Made by a program: the position numbers and the translations under genes. Shown one piece after another: positions 16,994-24,916 of a stretch of DNA of 24,916 bases. The DNA comes from a virus. The stretch's first letter is position 1; each line of letters starts with the position of its first letter. The stretch spans positions 1 through 24,916 of IMG/VR virus record IMGVR_UViG_3300030450_001218, one strand, 5' to 3'. The notes beneath the pieces were generated by a model. The model ran no database searches. It was given only the letters and a program-made list of their open reading frames with translations, and had not been told where the DNA came from.

Positions 16994-17174
16994 TGTAGTT
17001 GTACTACAAAGTGACATAGCAGAAGCTATGAACGAAGATCCTTTGTTAAAACTTAAAGTTTTAAACAAAGCTCTAGTTCGTGAGAATAAAAATTTAAAAG
17101 AACAAATTAAAATAATGGGCGAAGCTCAAGTTAACAAAGCAAAGAAGGAGGAAAAAAATGCCACCAATGGGTAA
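16935..17174 (+). CDS. Small coiled-coil protein, TTG start (79 aa)
   Basis: Unknown. Acidic and Asn-rich at first, then a clear heptad-type helix (LLKLKVLNKALVRENKNLKEQ) that should form a coiled coil, then a Lys-rich end. The frame is open from a TTG at 16920, but GGAGG at 16922-16926 lies eight bases before the TTG at 16935, which I prefer. It overlaps the gene before by 59 nt and the gene after by 17 nt. Reading frame length and the two SD sites make it probably real. Confidence 0.6.
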   Translation: MTEKNLTENSNGKQEQIDDNVVVLQSDIAEAMNEDPLLKLKVLNKALVRENKNLKEQIKIMGEAQVNKAKKEEKNATNG

Positions 17175-17244
17175 AGGTACATACGGAAGTAAAAGAGGAA
17201 GACCACCTAAAAAGAAAAAAGCTATGAAAAGAAAGAAGAAATAA
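17158..17244 (+). CDS. 28-residue AT-hook-like basic peptide
   Basis: A very short frame with an excellent ribosome site (AAGGAGG about six bases before the ATG at 17158) encodes 28 residues, about half of them Lys or Arg. It begins MPPMGKGTYGSKRGRPP and ends in two lysine clusters. RGRP with flanking basic residues is the core of the AT-hook, which binds the minor groove of AT-rich DNA. I recall short GKGTYGS-GRP-type peptides in other marine phages. Overlap with the preceding gene and a four-base gap to the next show it is part of the operon. It could help condense DNA or be a virion component; the role is unproven. Confidence 0.65.
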   Translation: MPPMGKGTYGSKRGRPPKKKKAMKRKKK

Positions 17245-17247
17245 ATT

Positions 17248-17526
17248 ATGGCTGCTGATCCAAGGTTAAAAAGGGCAGGAGTATCAGGGTTTAACAAACC
17301 TAAACGAACTCCTAATCATAAAACTAAATCTCATGTAGTTGTAGCTAAGTCAGGTGACCAGGTAAAGACTATTAGATTTGGGCAACAAGGTGTTAGTGGG
17401 GCAGGTAAAAGTCCTAAGACAGCTAAAGGAAAAGCTAGAAGAAAATCATTCAAAGCTCGTCATGCAAGTAATATAGCACGAGGTAAAATGAGTGCAGCAT
17501 ATTGGGCAAATAAAGTAAAGTGGTAA
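17248..17526 (+). CDS. Small conserved basic phage protein, DUF6321-like (92 aa)
   Basis: The sequence ADPRLKRAGVSGFNKPKRTP, then VKTIRFGQQGVSG, then ARRKSFKARHASNIARGK and a C-terminal SAAYWANKVKW, matches a small basic family I know from phage genomes (I recall it as DUF6321). Function is unknown. The charge and the RRKSFKARH motif suggest nucleic-acid contact. No strong SD is visible (AGAAAG only), so it probably depends on translation of the upstream peptide. Position just before the adaptor gene is in line with a head-completion or packaging role. Confidence 0.78.
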   Translation: MAADPRLKRAGVSGFNKPKRTPNHKTKSHVVVAKSGDQVKTIRFGQQGVSGAGKSPKTAKGKARRKSFKARHASNIARGKMSAAYWANKVKW

Positions 17527-17530
17527 TAAT

Positions 17531-18808
17531 ATGGCAATAACACAAGGTAAAACATTAGAAGATTTAAGAAAGGCTATAGGCAGAAACCTAGGCAAAATGG
17601 TAACAGGTACTACATCAGGTAGTGGCTCTACTACTACTGCTGTAGATGCTACATTATTTGGAGGAGATGACGAATATAACGGATATTATATTCGTATTAC
17701 TTCAGGTACTTATGATGGTACTACTAGAAGAATAACAGATTATACTTCTTCTACAGGTACTATGACATTTGCTGCAGTAGCAGGTACTATTGCAGGTAGT
17801 GTGACTTATGAGTTATGGGAAAATGGATTTGATCCTGATGTTATAGATGAATATATTAATCAATCTATGTGGGAAATAACAGGAAGAGTTTATGATCCCG
17901 TAGAAAATCTAGATGTACATACAGATAGAATTAATGCCAGGTGGGAAATTCCTAGCGGAATAGAGATGATACAGGATGTTTATTATAGAGATAAATTTAC
18001 TGTAAAAGAATTACTTAGTTGTGATTCAGTATTTGACGAAACAGTTGATAGTGACTTTACTGTTAGTGTAGACACAGAAGATTACAAGAGAGGTTCTGCT
18101 TCTAACAAGTTTGTTATAGCAGCAGGAGCTTCGGCAGGAGATATAGCTACAGATTCTATAACCTCTGTTAACCTAGCTAAATATGATTACATAGAATTTT
18201 GGATTAAGTCTACAGCAGCTACATCATCAGGTAATTTAAAAATATTATTAGATGATTCTGCTAGTTGTGCAAGTCCTATAGAAACTTTACTTGTTCCTGC
18301 ATTAACTGCTGATACATGGAAGTATTGTAGGGTAGCATTAAGCAACTCACACAAAGACACAGCAATTATATCTGTAGGATTAGAGTATGACTCTGACTTA
18401 GGAGATTGTACTATATGGCTTGATGACATCAAAGCAGTAAAAAATGATACTGCAGTATGGGAAAAACTGCCAAGAGATACTTGGAGAATAGATAAAGAAG
18501 GTACAACACAGGGAGCTAGTACTGCTGATTTAGTATTGTCAGATAGAGGTAGGGCATTGGCTTCTTATAGATTAATTAAATTAGTGGGTGGAGATAAACC
18601 TGCAGAATTAAGTGCAGACTCTGATACAACTGAAGTTCCTGAAAGATTTATAACAGCTTATGCTACAGCTTTAGCAGCACAAGCAGGATCTGTAAGACAA
18701 GAATTAGATACTGATGGTATGAGAACTCTTTCAGGATTTTGGCACAATAAAGCAGCAGAAGCTAGAAATGCTATGCCATTCTTAACTAATGTAAGAACGG
18801 TGAGATAA
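17531..18808 (+). CDS. Head-tail adaptor with inserted jelly-roll-like domain
   Basis: The N-terminal helix TLEDLRKAIGRNLGKM, a small beta domain (YYIRITSGTYDG), the helix DVIDEYINQSMWEITGR and the C-terminal helix (PERFITAYATALAAQAGS) are what phage adaptor (gp11/gp6-type) proteins show at the portal exit. Between them, about residues 160-305, sits an extra beta-sandwich with the pattern YDYIEFWIKSTAATSSGNL, then TADTWKYCRVALS and CTIWLDDIK, typical of carbohydrate-binding-module-like folds. At 425 aa it is about twice the usual adaptor length, explained by that insert. The TAATG overlap couples it to the next gene. Adaptor identity is inferred from position and helices. Confidence 0.72.
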   Translation: MAITQGKTLEDLRKAIGRNLGKMVTGTTSGSGSTTTAVDATLFGGDDEYNGYYIRITSGTYDGTTRRITDYTSSTGTMTFAAVAGTIAGSVTYELWENGFDPDVIDEYINQSMWEITGRVYDPVENLDVHTDRINARWEIPSGIEMIQDVYYRDKFTVKELLSCDSVFDETVDSDFTVSVDTEDYKRGSASNKFVIAAGASAGDIATDSITSVNLAKYDYIEFWIKSTAATSSGNLKILLDDSASCASPIETLLVPALTADTWKYCRVALSNSHKDTAIISVGLEYDSDLGDCTIWLDDIKAVKNDTAVWEKLPRDTWRIDKEGTTQGASTADLVLSDRGRALASYRLIKLVGGDKPAELSADSDTTEVPERFITAYATALAAQAGSVRQELDTDGMRTLSGFWHNKAAEARNAMPFLTNVRTVR

Positions 18809-20679
18809 TGGCCAATAAGGTTATTAAAAAAAATGAAGTGTTTCTTAATGGAAATTATTATCCAATAACTAGACCTGTGCAACAGGTACTTGCCTCCATT
18901 TACCCTGCTAAGGTTGTTATTGGCGATACCACTCGTGATTCGCAAGCTAGAGCAAGTGTAATATCTTGGTCTGACTTCAGGGGTGGTATAGGTGTAGAGA
19001 GAATGGAAGGAGCTACAGATGTAGATCGTTCTTGGTTCAGTACATGTAGCCTTCGCTACAAAAGACACCTGGTATTACCTGCAAAAACTACTTCTGTAAG
19101 TAACTCAGATGCTACAGGAGAAACTTTAGATATCTTACAAGAGTTTAATGGAAACTTATACGGGATATGGTCTAATAAAAAAATTTATCAATATAATTCA
19201 GGATCAGATAGTTTTGGTTCTGCATTAGATACATTGCCTGATGTGGCTACAGATGCATTAGAAGTAAGAATGGGAGGTACATTATACTTAGTTATAGCTC
19301 ATACAGGAGGATATACTTATACTTCTGATGCTAGTAGTTTTACTGATGACACTAAAGATACAAAGTTTCTTGCATTTTGGAATGATAAATTATACGGGAT
19401 AGATAATGCAGGACAATTATGGTATGCCTCATCATTAGGTTCTGAAACAAATGATGCTAAATTACCATTACCTGACGGACATGTGACTGATTTATTTGTA
19501 GCTAGAAATGCTAGTGGTAATCCTATTTTATATGCTATGACTAAAGAAGGATTATATGCTCATGATTCAGCTAATACTTTATGGGTTGAAACACAATTAG
19601 CTTTACCATTTCATAATGAAAATGGTAAAGGCTCTACTAGATGGAGAGATTCAGTTTATATACCTGCAGGATTAGGTATATATAAATATATTAACGGAAG
19701 TAATTCTGCTGTTGTTTCTATAGTTGGGCCTGACAGAGATCATGGATTGCCTTCTGATTATAGAGGTACTATAACAAAATTAATGGGAACACATAATGAT
19801 TTAATTGCAATGGTAGATGGAACATTAGCTCCTACTTCAGTAGATTTATTTGCTACAGGAGAAACTCCTGTAATAGATAATAGTACAGGATATAGTAGTG
19901 TATTAGGATATAACGAATCAGGATGGGAAGTTAAATGGGCAGCATCGGGAACTGATCAAGGTAAAAAAATTACATCAGGTTTTGTATCAGATGTAGGAGG
20001 AACATTAACTTCTACTAATCCTTATAGAATGTATTGGGGATTTGACGGAAATTTATATTATCAACAATTGCAATCAGATGTTATAAATCCTACACAAGTA
20101 GTTAATTATAATTACGAAGATAGTGTAGATGGAATACATTACACCCCTTGGTTTAGTGCAGATCAAGTAGAAGTAGACAAACTAGCATTAAAACTTAAAG
20201 CAGAAACAGCTACTTGTAATTCAAATCAAACTATTAAAATTGAATATGCTTTAGATTATGACGAAACTTATACTACTATGGGAACTATTACTAGTAATGG
20301 AATAACAACATATACTTTTGGCAATAATGTAGGGACTGCATTTAGATCAATACAATTTAAAATAACCCTTGCTACTAATACTATAACAGCATCTCCTGAT
20401 TTAATAAGTTTAACTTTAGAATATAGAAAAAAATTAGATACAAAATTTGGTTGGGCTGTTAATGTAGATATAAATAAAGGATACAAAGGGAAAACTCCTA
20501 AAGATATGAGAGCAAATATATTGTCTGATATACAAAGTAATACCTTATTAGAGTTTACTTATAGAGATGATTCTTCTACTAATAGAAATTATTATGTTGA
20601 TATAACCTCGGCACAGGGATTGGAAAGCACAGCTTTTGATGAACGAGGCACAACACAATTATTATTAACCGAGCCGTGA
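18808..20679 (+). CDS. Beta-propeller tail (nozzle-like) protein
   Basis: A 623-aa protein built of repeated four-strand blades: motifs such as FNGNLYGIWSNKKIYQYNSG, MGGTLYLVIAHTGGYTY, WNDKLYGIDNAGQLWYAS and ILYAMTKEGLYAHD recur every 40-60 residues over about residues 110-340. A beta-rich C-terminal half follows. Position after the adaptor and before the fibre is that of the T7 gp12-type tail nozzle, which also contains a propeller. It has two cysteines and no enzyme motif. It starts at a TAATG junction. A siphovirus-type tail protein is the alternative, but no tape-measure gene is present. Confidence 0.74.
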   Translation: MANKVIKKNEVFLNGNYYPITRPVQQVLASIYPAKVVIGDTTRDSQARASVISWSDFRGGIGVERMEGATDVDRSWFSTCSLRYKRHLVLPAKTTSVSNSDATGETLDILQEFNGNLYGIWSNKKIYQYNSGSDSFGSALDTLPDVATDALEVRMGGTLYLVIAHTGGYTYTSDASSFTDDTKDTKFLAFWNDKLYGIDNAGQLWYASSLGSETNDAKLPLPDGHVTDLFVARNASGNPILYAMTKEGLYAHDSANTLWVETQLALPFHNENGKGSTRWRDSVYIPAGLGIYKYINGSNSAVVSIVGPDRDHGLPSDYRGTITKLMGTHNDLIAMVDGTLAPTSVDLFATGETPVIDNSTGYSSVLGYNESGWEVKWAASGTDQGKKITSGFVSDVGGTLTSTNPYRMYWGFDGNLYYQQLQSDVINPTQVVNYNYEDSVDGIHYTPWFSADQVEVDKLALKLKAETATCNSNQTIKIEYALDYDETYTTMGTITSNGITTYTFGNNVGTAFRSIQFKITLATNTITASPDLISLTLEYRKKLDTKFGWAVNVDINKGYKGKTPKDMRANILSDIQSNTLLEFTYRDDSSTNRNYYVDITSAQGLESTAFDERGTTQLLLTEP

Positions 20680-20680
20680 T

Positions 20681-21088
20681 ATGACTACACAAAACTTACG
20701 AGAACAAGTACCCGAAGGGTGGCCAGGAAGTTTGCCAGAGTATTTAGTTTACAGATCGTTAACTGAAGAATTCAATAAAACAGAAGGCTCTGACTTTACT
20801 TATCAATCTTCTTTATTAGGAGGAAGGTTGTTTAAAGGAGGAGTAGTATTAGATTTTTACTTTTACAATCCTCCAGACCTTGCAATAAATGTGCAAGGTG
20901 AGTATTATCACTATGGAATGGGTTTAACTCCAATGCAAAATGACAGGTTTGTTAGAGCTCAGATGGCAGGAGAAGGAATCACATTGATTTTTATCGATGA
21001 AAATGATATTTTAAATAATGTAGATCATTTTGTAGAGGAGGCACTAAACTACAAAGATCACTCTAGACTAGGATCAGGAGGAAGATAA
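20681..21088 (+). CDS. Vsr/DUF559-like nuclease-fold protein in tail cassette
   Basis: At 135 aa this looks like the small PD-(D/E)XK endonuclease fold of the Vsr/DUF559 group: helix PEYLVYRSLTEE with Glu20, then GGVVLDFYF with Asp58, then LAINVQGEYYH with Gln72, Glu74 and His77, then QNDRFVRAQMAGEGITLIFI. In active relatives the second acid sits two residues before the Gln or Lys; here that position is Asn70. It may use Glu74, or be inactive and structural. It begins one base after the stop of the propeller gene with no SD, so translation is coupled. Why a nuclease fold lies among tail genes is not clear; virion-borne cleavage of host DNA is one possibility. Confidence 0.68.
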   Translation: MTTQNLREQVPEGWPGSLPEYLVYRSLTEEFNKTEGSDFTYQSSLLGGRLFKGGVVLDFYFYNPPDLAINVQGEYYHYGMGLTPMQNDRFVRAQMAGEGITLIFIDENDILNNVDHFVEEALNYKDHSRLGSGGR

Positions 21089-23947
21089 ATGGCAACAATA
21101 CAATATTCAGGTTGGTTGTTTAAAGATGACGGAACTGCTGTAGATGGAGCAACAGTTCAGTTATACGAACAAGGATCAACAAGTTCTACAGTAGGTAGTT
21201 CAGTTACTACAGGGGATAGCTCTTGGGCTGACGGCTATTGGGAAATAACAACAACACAAGAACCTGATTCTACAGGTGCTTATTATGGTCATGATGTAAA
21301 AATTACATCAGGATCATCAGTAAGATGGTTAAGAGGTAAAACAAGACAAAGTTTTGCAGAAGTAGATATAAGAAATGCAACAGGAGCTACACAAGGTGGA
21401 TTACTTGTTGCTAATAATGCTAATACTGCTAGTAATAAAGTGGCAACATTTGCTAACAGAATGAGAACAGGTCAAGCTAATGATGAAATATATTTATCAT
21501 TTGAAATGATGAATGATGCAGATGTAATACATGAATTTGCCCGTATGACAGTAGTCGCTAAAGATGTAACTAGTAGTGGGAATACTGAAGACGGAGAAAT
21601 ACAATTTGATGTAATGAAATCAGGTAACTTAACTAAGGTATGGACTATAAGTTCTTCAACCTCAGGAGCTACTTCTATGGATATGGATATAGATAGCTTT
21701 ACTATAGGAACAGGAGCAGACACAGATATTACTTTAACCTTTGATGCTAATACAGCAGACGGAGTTATTACCTGGATGGAAGACGAAGACTACTTCCAAT
21801 TCTCAGATGATATCTTAATGAACAGTACCGAAAAAATAAACTTCGGAGATACTGCAACTTTCATACATCAGTCTTCTGACGGAGTAATGACTATTGATGG
21901 AGAAGCAACGATAGACCTTAATGCCTCTACAGCAGTTTTAGTTAGCAATGATTTGAAATTAAATAGTGACTCTGCTGTTTTAGGATTCGGGGCAGATAAC
22001 GACACAACCCTAACCCATACAGACGGAACAGGGTTGACATTAAACTCAACAAACAAATTGACTTTTGGAGATACAGGTACATTTATACATCAATCTTCTG
22101 ACGGTGTTTTAACTATAACTTCAGATACCACAGTAGATATTAATGGAGCTGTTGCCTTTGACGGAGCAATCACAGGAGCAACTAACATCACCTTATCAGG
22201 TGAGTTAGATGCAGCAACTTTAGATATATCAGGCAATGCTGATATAGACGGAACATTGGAAGCTGATGCTATCACAATAGGTGGTACAGCAATAGGCTCA
22301 ATATATGGGGTAGTTGCAGGAAGTTCTAGCATTGTAACAACAGGAGCTTTAGATAGTGGTTCTATTACCTCAGGTTTTGGAAACATTAATACAGGCTCAT
22401 CTACTATTACCACTACAGGAGCTGCTGATTTAGGAGCTACAACTGTAGATAGTTTAACTTCTACAGGAACAATAACAGGTGGAAGTGATGGGTCAGGAGT
22501 AGATGTTGTATTTTACTCAGCAACAAGTGGAGATAATTTAACATGGGATGCCTCAGAAGAAAAGCTAGTTATAACAGGAACTGATGGAGCTAATGCTCTT
22601 GAGGTTGCTGATGGTAATGTAAGTATTACTGACAACTTAACTGTTAGTGGAAATTTAACTGTTAGTGGATCAACAACAACTGTTTCTACAACTAACTTAA
22701 CTGTTACTGATCCTTTGATTAAATTAAATCAAGGGCAAACAGCTTCTCCTGCTAATGACTTAGGACTTATATTTACTAGAGGTGATGGTTCTTCTACTAA
22801 TACAGCAAACAGAGCTATCTTATGGGATGAATCAGCAGACGAATTTGTATTTGCAAATACAAATGATGAAGCAGGAACAACTGTAGGTAATGTAGATATA
22901 GATGATTATGCAAATGTTAGATTAGGAGGGTTAACAGCAGATGATGCTGTGACCTTATCTACTATAGCAGAAGTAGGAAGTGATACTGACAAGTTTTTAA
23001 TGTCAGATAGTGGAGTTGTTAAATATGTAACAGGAGCTAACCTACTAAGCTATATCGGAGCAGGCACAGGAAGTGGAGATATCACAGGAGTTACTATAAC
23101 TGCTGACGATACTAATACAGCTTCTGATACAGCAGGTAGTGCAGACTTTACTGTAGCAGGTGGTACAGGATTAACATCATCTGTGTCAGGAACTACAATA
23201 ACTATAGCAGCAGATGCTGCACAAACAGGAATTAACTCTTTACTTGCTACAGATATAGTAATAGGTGAAGATGCACAAACTAAAATAGATTTTGAAACAG
23301 CTAATGAAATTCACTTTGATGCTGATAATGCAGAACGAGTTAAGATAGATTCTACAGGATTAAATATAGTAAGTGGTAGTTTAGAAACAGCTACCATTGA
23401 TTACACAGATGGCGATTTAGCCATAACAATTGCAGATGGTGGTGGGATAACTGCTGCAGCAGGTATTACATCTACAGCAGCAGCTAATAGTTTTGGAGCT
23501 TCATCCTTTAGTGGTGATATTACAATGGGAGATACAGGTCAAGTTATATTTAGTGACTTAGCTCCTGCTTCAGATCATACAGCTTCAGGTATAGTTATAA
23601 CTACAAATTCAGGAGAATCTGTAGGAATTTTTGATGCAGTTTATATTAGAAGTGACGGAGAATTGGGGCCTGCTGATGCTGATGCAGCATCAACTATGCC
23701 TGCCATAGGAATAGCTTTAGAAGCTAAAGGAGATGGAGAGGCAACAAAAGTTTTAATTCAAGGAGTATTAAGAGATGATACTTATAACTTTACTCCTGGA
23801 GCAGATATATTTATAAGCACAACAGCAGGAGATATTACAGCAACAGCTCCTTCGGGTAGTGGAGATACAGTACAGAAGGTAGGAGTAGCTTTAACTGCTG
23901 ATAGTGTATATTTTAATTTTAATACTACTGAAATATTGTTAGCATAA
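21089..23947 (+). CDS. Tail fibre protein with internal repeats
   Basis: A 952-aa beta-rich protein, Thr/Ser/Gly/Asp-rich and without cysteine. The N-terminus (about 1-70) resembles an Ig-like or carboxypeptidase-regulatory fold (YSGWLFKDDGTAVDGATVQL) and may dock on the tail. The shaft contains the repeats KINFGDTATFIHQSSDGV at 249 and KLTFGDTGTFIHQSSDGV at 323, and LTVSGN/LTVSGS in tandem near 517-527. The end (SDLAPASDHTASGIVITTN onward) is a compact beta domain. Such architecture is common in fibres of marine phages. It starts directly after the nuclease gene with a strong SD (AGGAGG) and couples to the adhesin by TAATG. Confidence 0.85.
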   Translation: MATIQYSGWLFKDDGTAVDGATVQLYEQGSTSSTVGSSVTTGDSSWADGYWEITTTQEPDSTGAYYGHDVKITSGSSVRWLRGKTRQSFAEVDIRNATGATQGGLLVANNANTASNKVATFANRMRTGQANDEIYLSFEMMNDADVIHEFARMTVVAKDVTSSGNTEDGEIQFDVMKSGNLTKVWTISSSTSGATSMDMDIDSFTIGTGADTDITLTFDANTADGVITWMEDEDYFQFSDDILMNSTEKINFGDTATFIHQSSDGVMTIDGEATIDLNASTAVLVSNDLKLNSDSAVLGFGADNDTTLTHTDGTGLTLNSTNKLTFGDTGTFIHQSSDGVLTITSDTTVDINGAVAFDGAITGATNITLSGELDAATLDISGNADIDGTLEADAITIGGTAIGSIYGVVAGSSSIVTTGALDSGSITSGFGNINTGSSTITTTGAADLGATTVDSLTSTGTITGGSDGSGVDVVFYSATSGDNLTWDASEEKLVITGTDGANALEVADGNVSITDNLTVSGNLTVSGSTTTVSTTNLTVTDPLIKLNQGQTASPANDLGLIFTRGDGSSTNTANRAILWDESADEFVFANTNDEAGTTVGNVDIDDYANVRLGGLTADDAVTLSTIAEVGSDTDKFLMSDSGVVKYVTGANLLSYIGAGTGSGDITGVTITADDTNTASDTAGSADFTVAGGTGLTSSVSGTTITIAADAAQTGINSLLATDIVIGEDAQTKIDFETANEIHFDADNAERVKIDSTGLNIVSGSLETATIDYTDGDLAITIADGGGITAAAGITSTAAANSFGASSFSGDITMGDTGQVIFSDLAPASDHTASGIVITTNSGESVGIFDAVYIRSDGELGPADADAASTMPAIGIALEAKGDGEATKVLIQGVLRDDTYNFTPGADIFISTTAGDITATAPSGSGDTVQKVGVALTADSVYFNFNTTEILLA
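21833..22117 (+). repeat. 74-residue repeat in the fibre shaft
   Basis: Two copies of a block containing FGDT-TFIHQSSDGV begin at 21833 and 22055, 222 nt apart, with clear nucleotide similarity. Each is preceded by a related GAD-D-TLT segment. The likely origin is duplication within the fibre gene. Confidence 0.75.
22637..22669 (+). repeat. 18-nt tandem repeat in the fibre gene
   Basis: TTAACTGTTAGTGGA occurs at 22637-22651 and 22655-22669, an 18-nt period encoding LTVSG twice. The exact match suggests recent duplication or slippage. Confidence 0.8.
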
Positions 23948-24906
23948 TGCCTGATATAAGCAAAGTAAATAATGTTACAGGAGATACCTCTACTGTTTCT
24001 AAAATAAACGGAGTAGCTGTTGACGGATTTAGCACAGTTGACGGACAAACCTTTGTAACAAGTAGCATAGTTGCAGCAACAGGAGGTAATACTGTAGCAA
24101 CTGACGGAGATTACAAAGTACACACATTCACTTCTAGTGGAACATTCTCTGTTTCTCAAGGAGGCTCTGTTTCTATTCTTGTTATTGCAGGAGGAGGGGG
24201 CGGAGGCTCAGGTGGTATAATTTCAGGTTCTAAATCAGGAGCAGGAGGAGGAGCAGGAGGTATGCTTATTAACACCGACTATACTGTTTCAGCAGAAGAT
24301 ATTACAGTTACTGTAGGAGCAGGAGGTGCAGGTGGTTCTGTGGTAAATGCTGACCCACCAAAAGGGTCTAGTGGTTCTAATAGTGTATTTGGCGACCAAA
24401 CAGCCTATGGTGGTGGAGGCGGTGGAGGTAGCAGTAGTGGTAGTACCAACCAAGGGCTTAACGGAGGCTCAGGAGGAGGCTCAGGAGGAAATGAAGACGG
24501 AGGACTCGGAACTTCAGGACAAGGTAATAATGGTGGAAGAGGTAGATTTAGCGATCCAGGAGGAGGTGGTGGTGCAGGAGCAACAGGGACAACAGGGCAG
24601 ACTACAGGAAATGGTGGAGCAGGATTGGCGAATAGTATAACAGGTTCATCAGTCACTTATGCAGGTGGCGGTGGAAGAGGTAGAATTAATGAAGACGGAA
24701 CTGCTTTAGGAAGTGGAGGCTCAGGAGGAGGCGGAGATGGTGGAACATCAAATGCTTCTAGTGCTTCAGCAGGTACAGCAGGAACAGCCAATACAGGTGG
24801 CGGTGGTGGTGGCGGAGGTCAAGGAAACTCGAGTGGCAGCTATGCAGGTGGAGCAGGGGGAGCAGGTGGCTCAGGCATTGTAATAGTAAGGTATCAATAC
24901 CAATAA
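23947..24906 (+). CDS. Glycine-rich tail adhesin
   Basis: A 319-aa protein with a short N-terminal region that may attach to the fibre (PDISKVNNVTGDTSTVSKING), a beta segment YKVHTFTSSGTF, then from about residue 78 (ILVIAGGGGGG) a domain in which glycine dominates, closed by GGSGIVIVRYQ. The paired V-V-A-GGGGG and GGSGIVIVRY motifs are a hallmark of glycine-rich phage and bacterial surface domains. In phage S16-type adhesins such runs form a polyglycine-II sandwich whose loops bind receptors. The Gly-runs are split by Ser/Asn/Thr patches that would form those loops. It follows the fibre gene by a TAATG overlap and is the last gene seen. Confidence 0.85.
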   Translation: MPDISKVNNVTGDTSTVSKINGVAVDGFSTVDGQTFVTSSIVAATGGNTVATDGDYKVHTFTSSGTFSVSQGGSVSILVIAGGGGGGSGGIISGSKSGAGGGAGGMLINTDYTVSAEDITVTVGAGGAGGSVVNADPPKGSSGSNSVFGDQTAYGGGGGGGSSSGSTNQGLNGGSGGGSGGNEDGGLGTSGQGNNGGRGRFSDPGGGGGAGATGTTGQTTGNGGAGLANSITGSSVTYAGGGGRGRINEDGTALGSGGSGGGGDGGTSNASSASAGTAGTANTGGGGGGGGQGNSSGSYAGGAGGAGGSGIVIVRYQYQ

Positions 24907-24916
24907 TATAAATGGG

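Noticed and set aside
21833-22117. Diversity-generating retroelement target in the fibre gene
   Set aside because: No reverse transcriptase and no template repeat are present in the window; the repeats are ordinary shaft duplications.
24405-24656. Pro-rich - strand frame opposite the adhesin
   Set aside because: It is the complement of glycine codons and has no support as a gene.

Overview
The window reads as the late (structural) half of an AT-rich tailed-phage genome. Every convincing gene is on the + strand, genes are packed end to end, and the order is terminase, portal, scaffold, capsid, connector, tail tube, fibres. GC looks to be about one third by eye. Arginine is mostly AGA, Shine-Dalgarno sites of the AAGGAGG type are common, and the fibre proteins resemble those of marine phages. 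The adaptor / beta-propeller 'nozzle' pair with no tape-measure gene points to a short-tailed (podovirus-like) particle. The host cannot be named from the sequence; a low-GC marine proteobacterium is a reasonable guess.

Layout. (1) 41-400: a small unknown gene closed by a textbook intrinsic terminator. (2) 401-1166: about 770 nt without a credible gene. It holds a dense hairpin array with a cloverleaf-like four-way fold, a C-rich tract whose bottom strand has eight G-tracts, three promoter-like sites sharing a TATTAT -10 box, a duplicated purine block and a second terminator. It is the least ordinary part of the window and a candidate control, packaging or ncRNA region. (3) 1167-4745: terS, terL and portal, overlapping or abutting. 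(4) 4747-13609: three coupled genes (1018, 120 and 1814 aa) lying unusually between portal and scaffold. They contain no cysteine that I can find, and the largest carries a segment like phage 'large polyvalent protein' domains, so they are probably virion or ejected proteins. (5) 13651-16556: scaffold, short HK97-fold capsid protein, a small Cys-containing protein, an intergenic pseudoknot-like fold and a probable decoration protein. (6) 16559-17526: four very small basic or charged genes, including a 28-residue AT-hook-like peptide. (7) 17531-24906: adaptor with an inserted jelly-roll-like domain, beta-propeller tail protein, a Vsr/DUF559-like nuclease fold, a repeat-rich fibre and a polyglycine adhesin.

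How they fit together. TerS/TerL would pump DNA through the portal into a shell built by the capsid and scaffold proteins. The large cysteine-free proteins could sit inside the head and leave with the DNA. The adaptor and propeller would close the vertex, and the fibre plus Gly-rich adhesin would bind the host. Start codons overlapping the previous stop as TAATG at five junctions suggest translational coupling along one long late transcript. A good sigma70-like promoter sits directly in front of terS.
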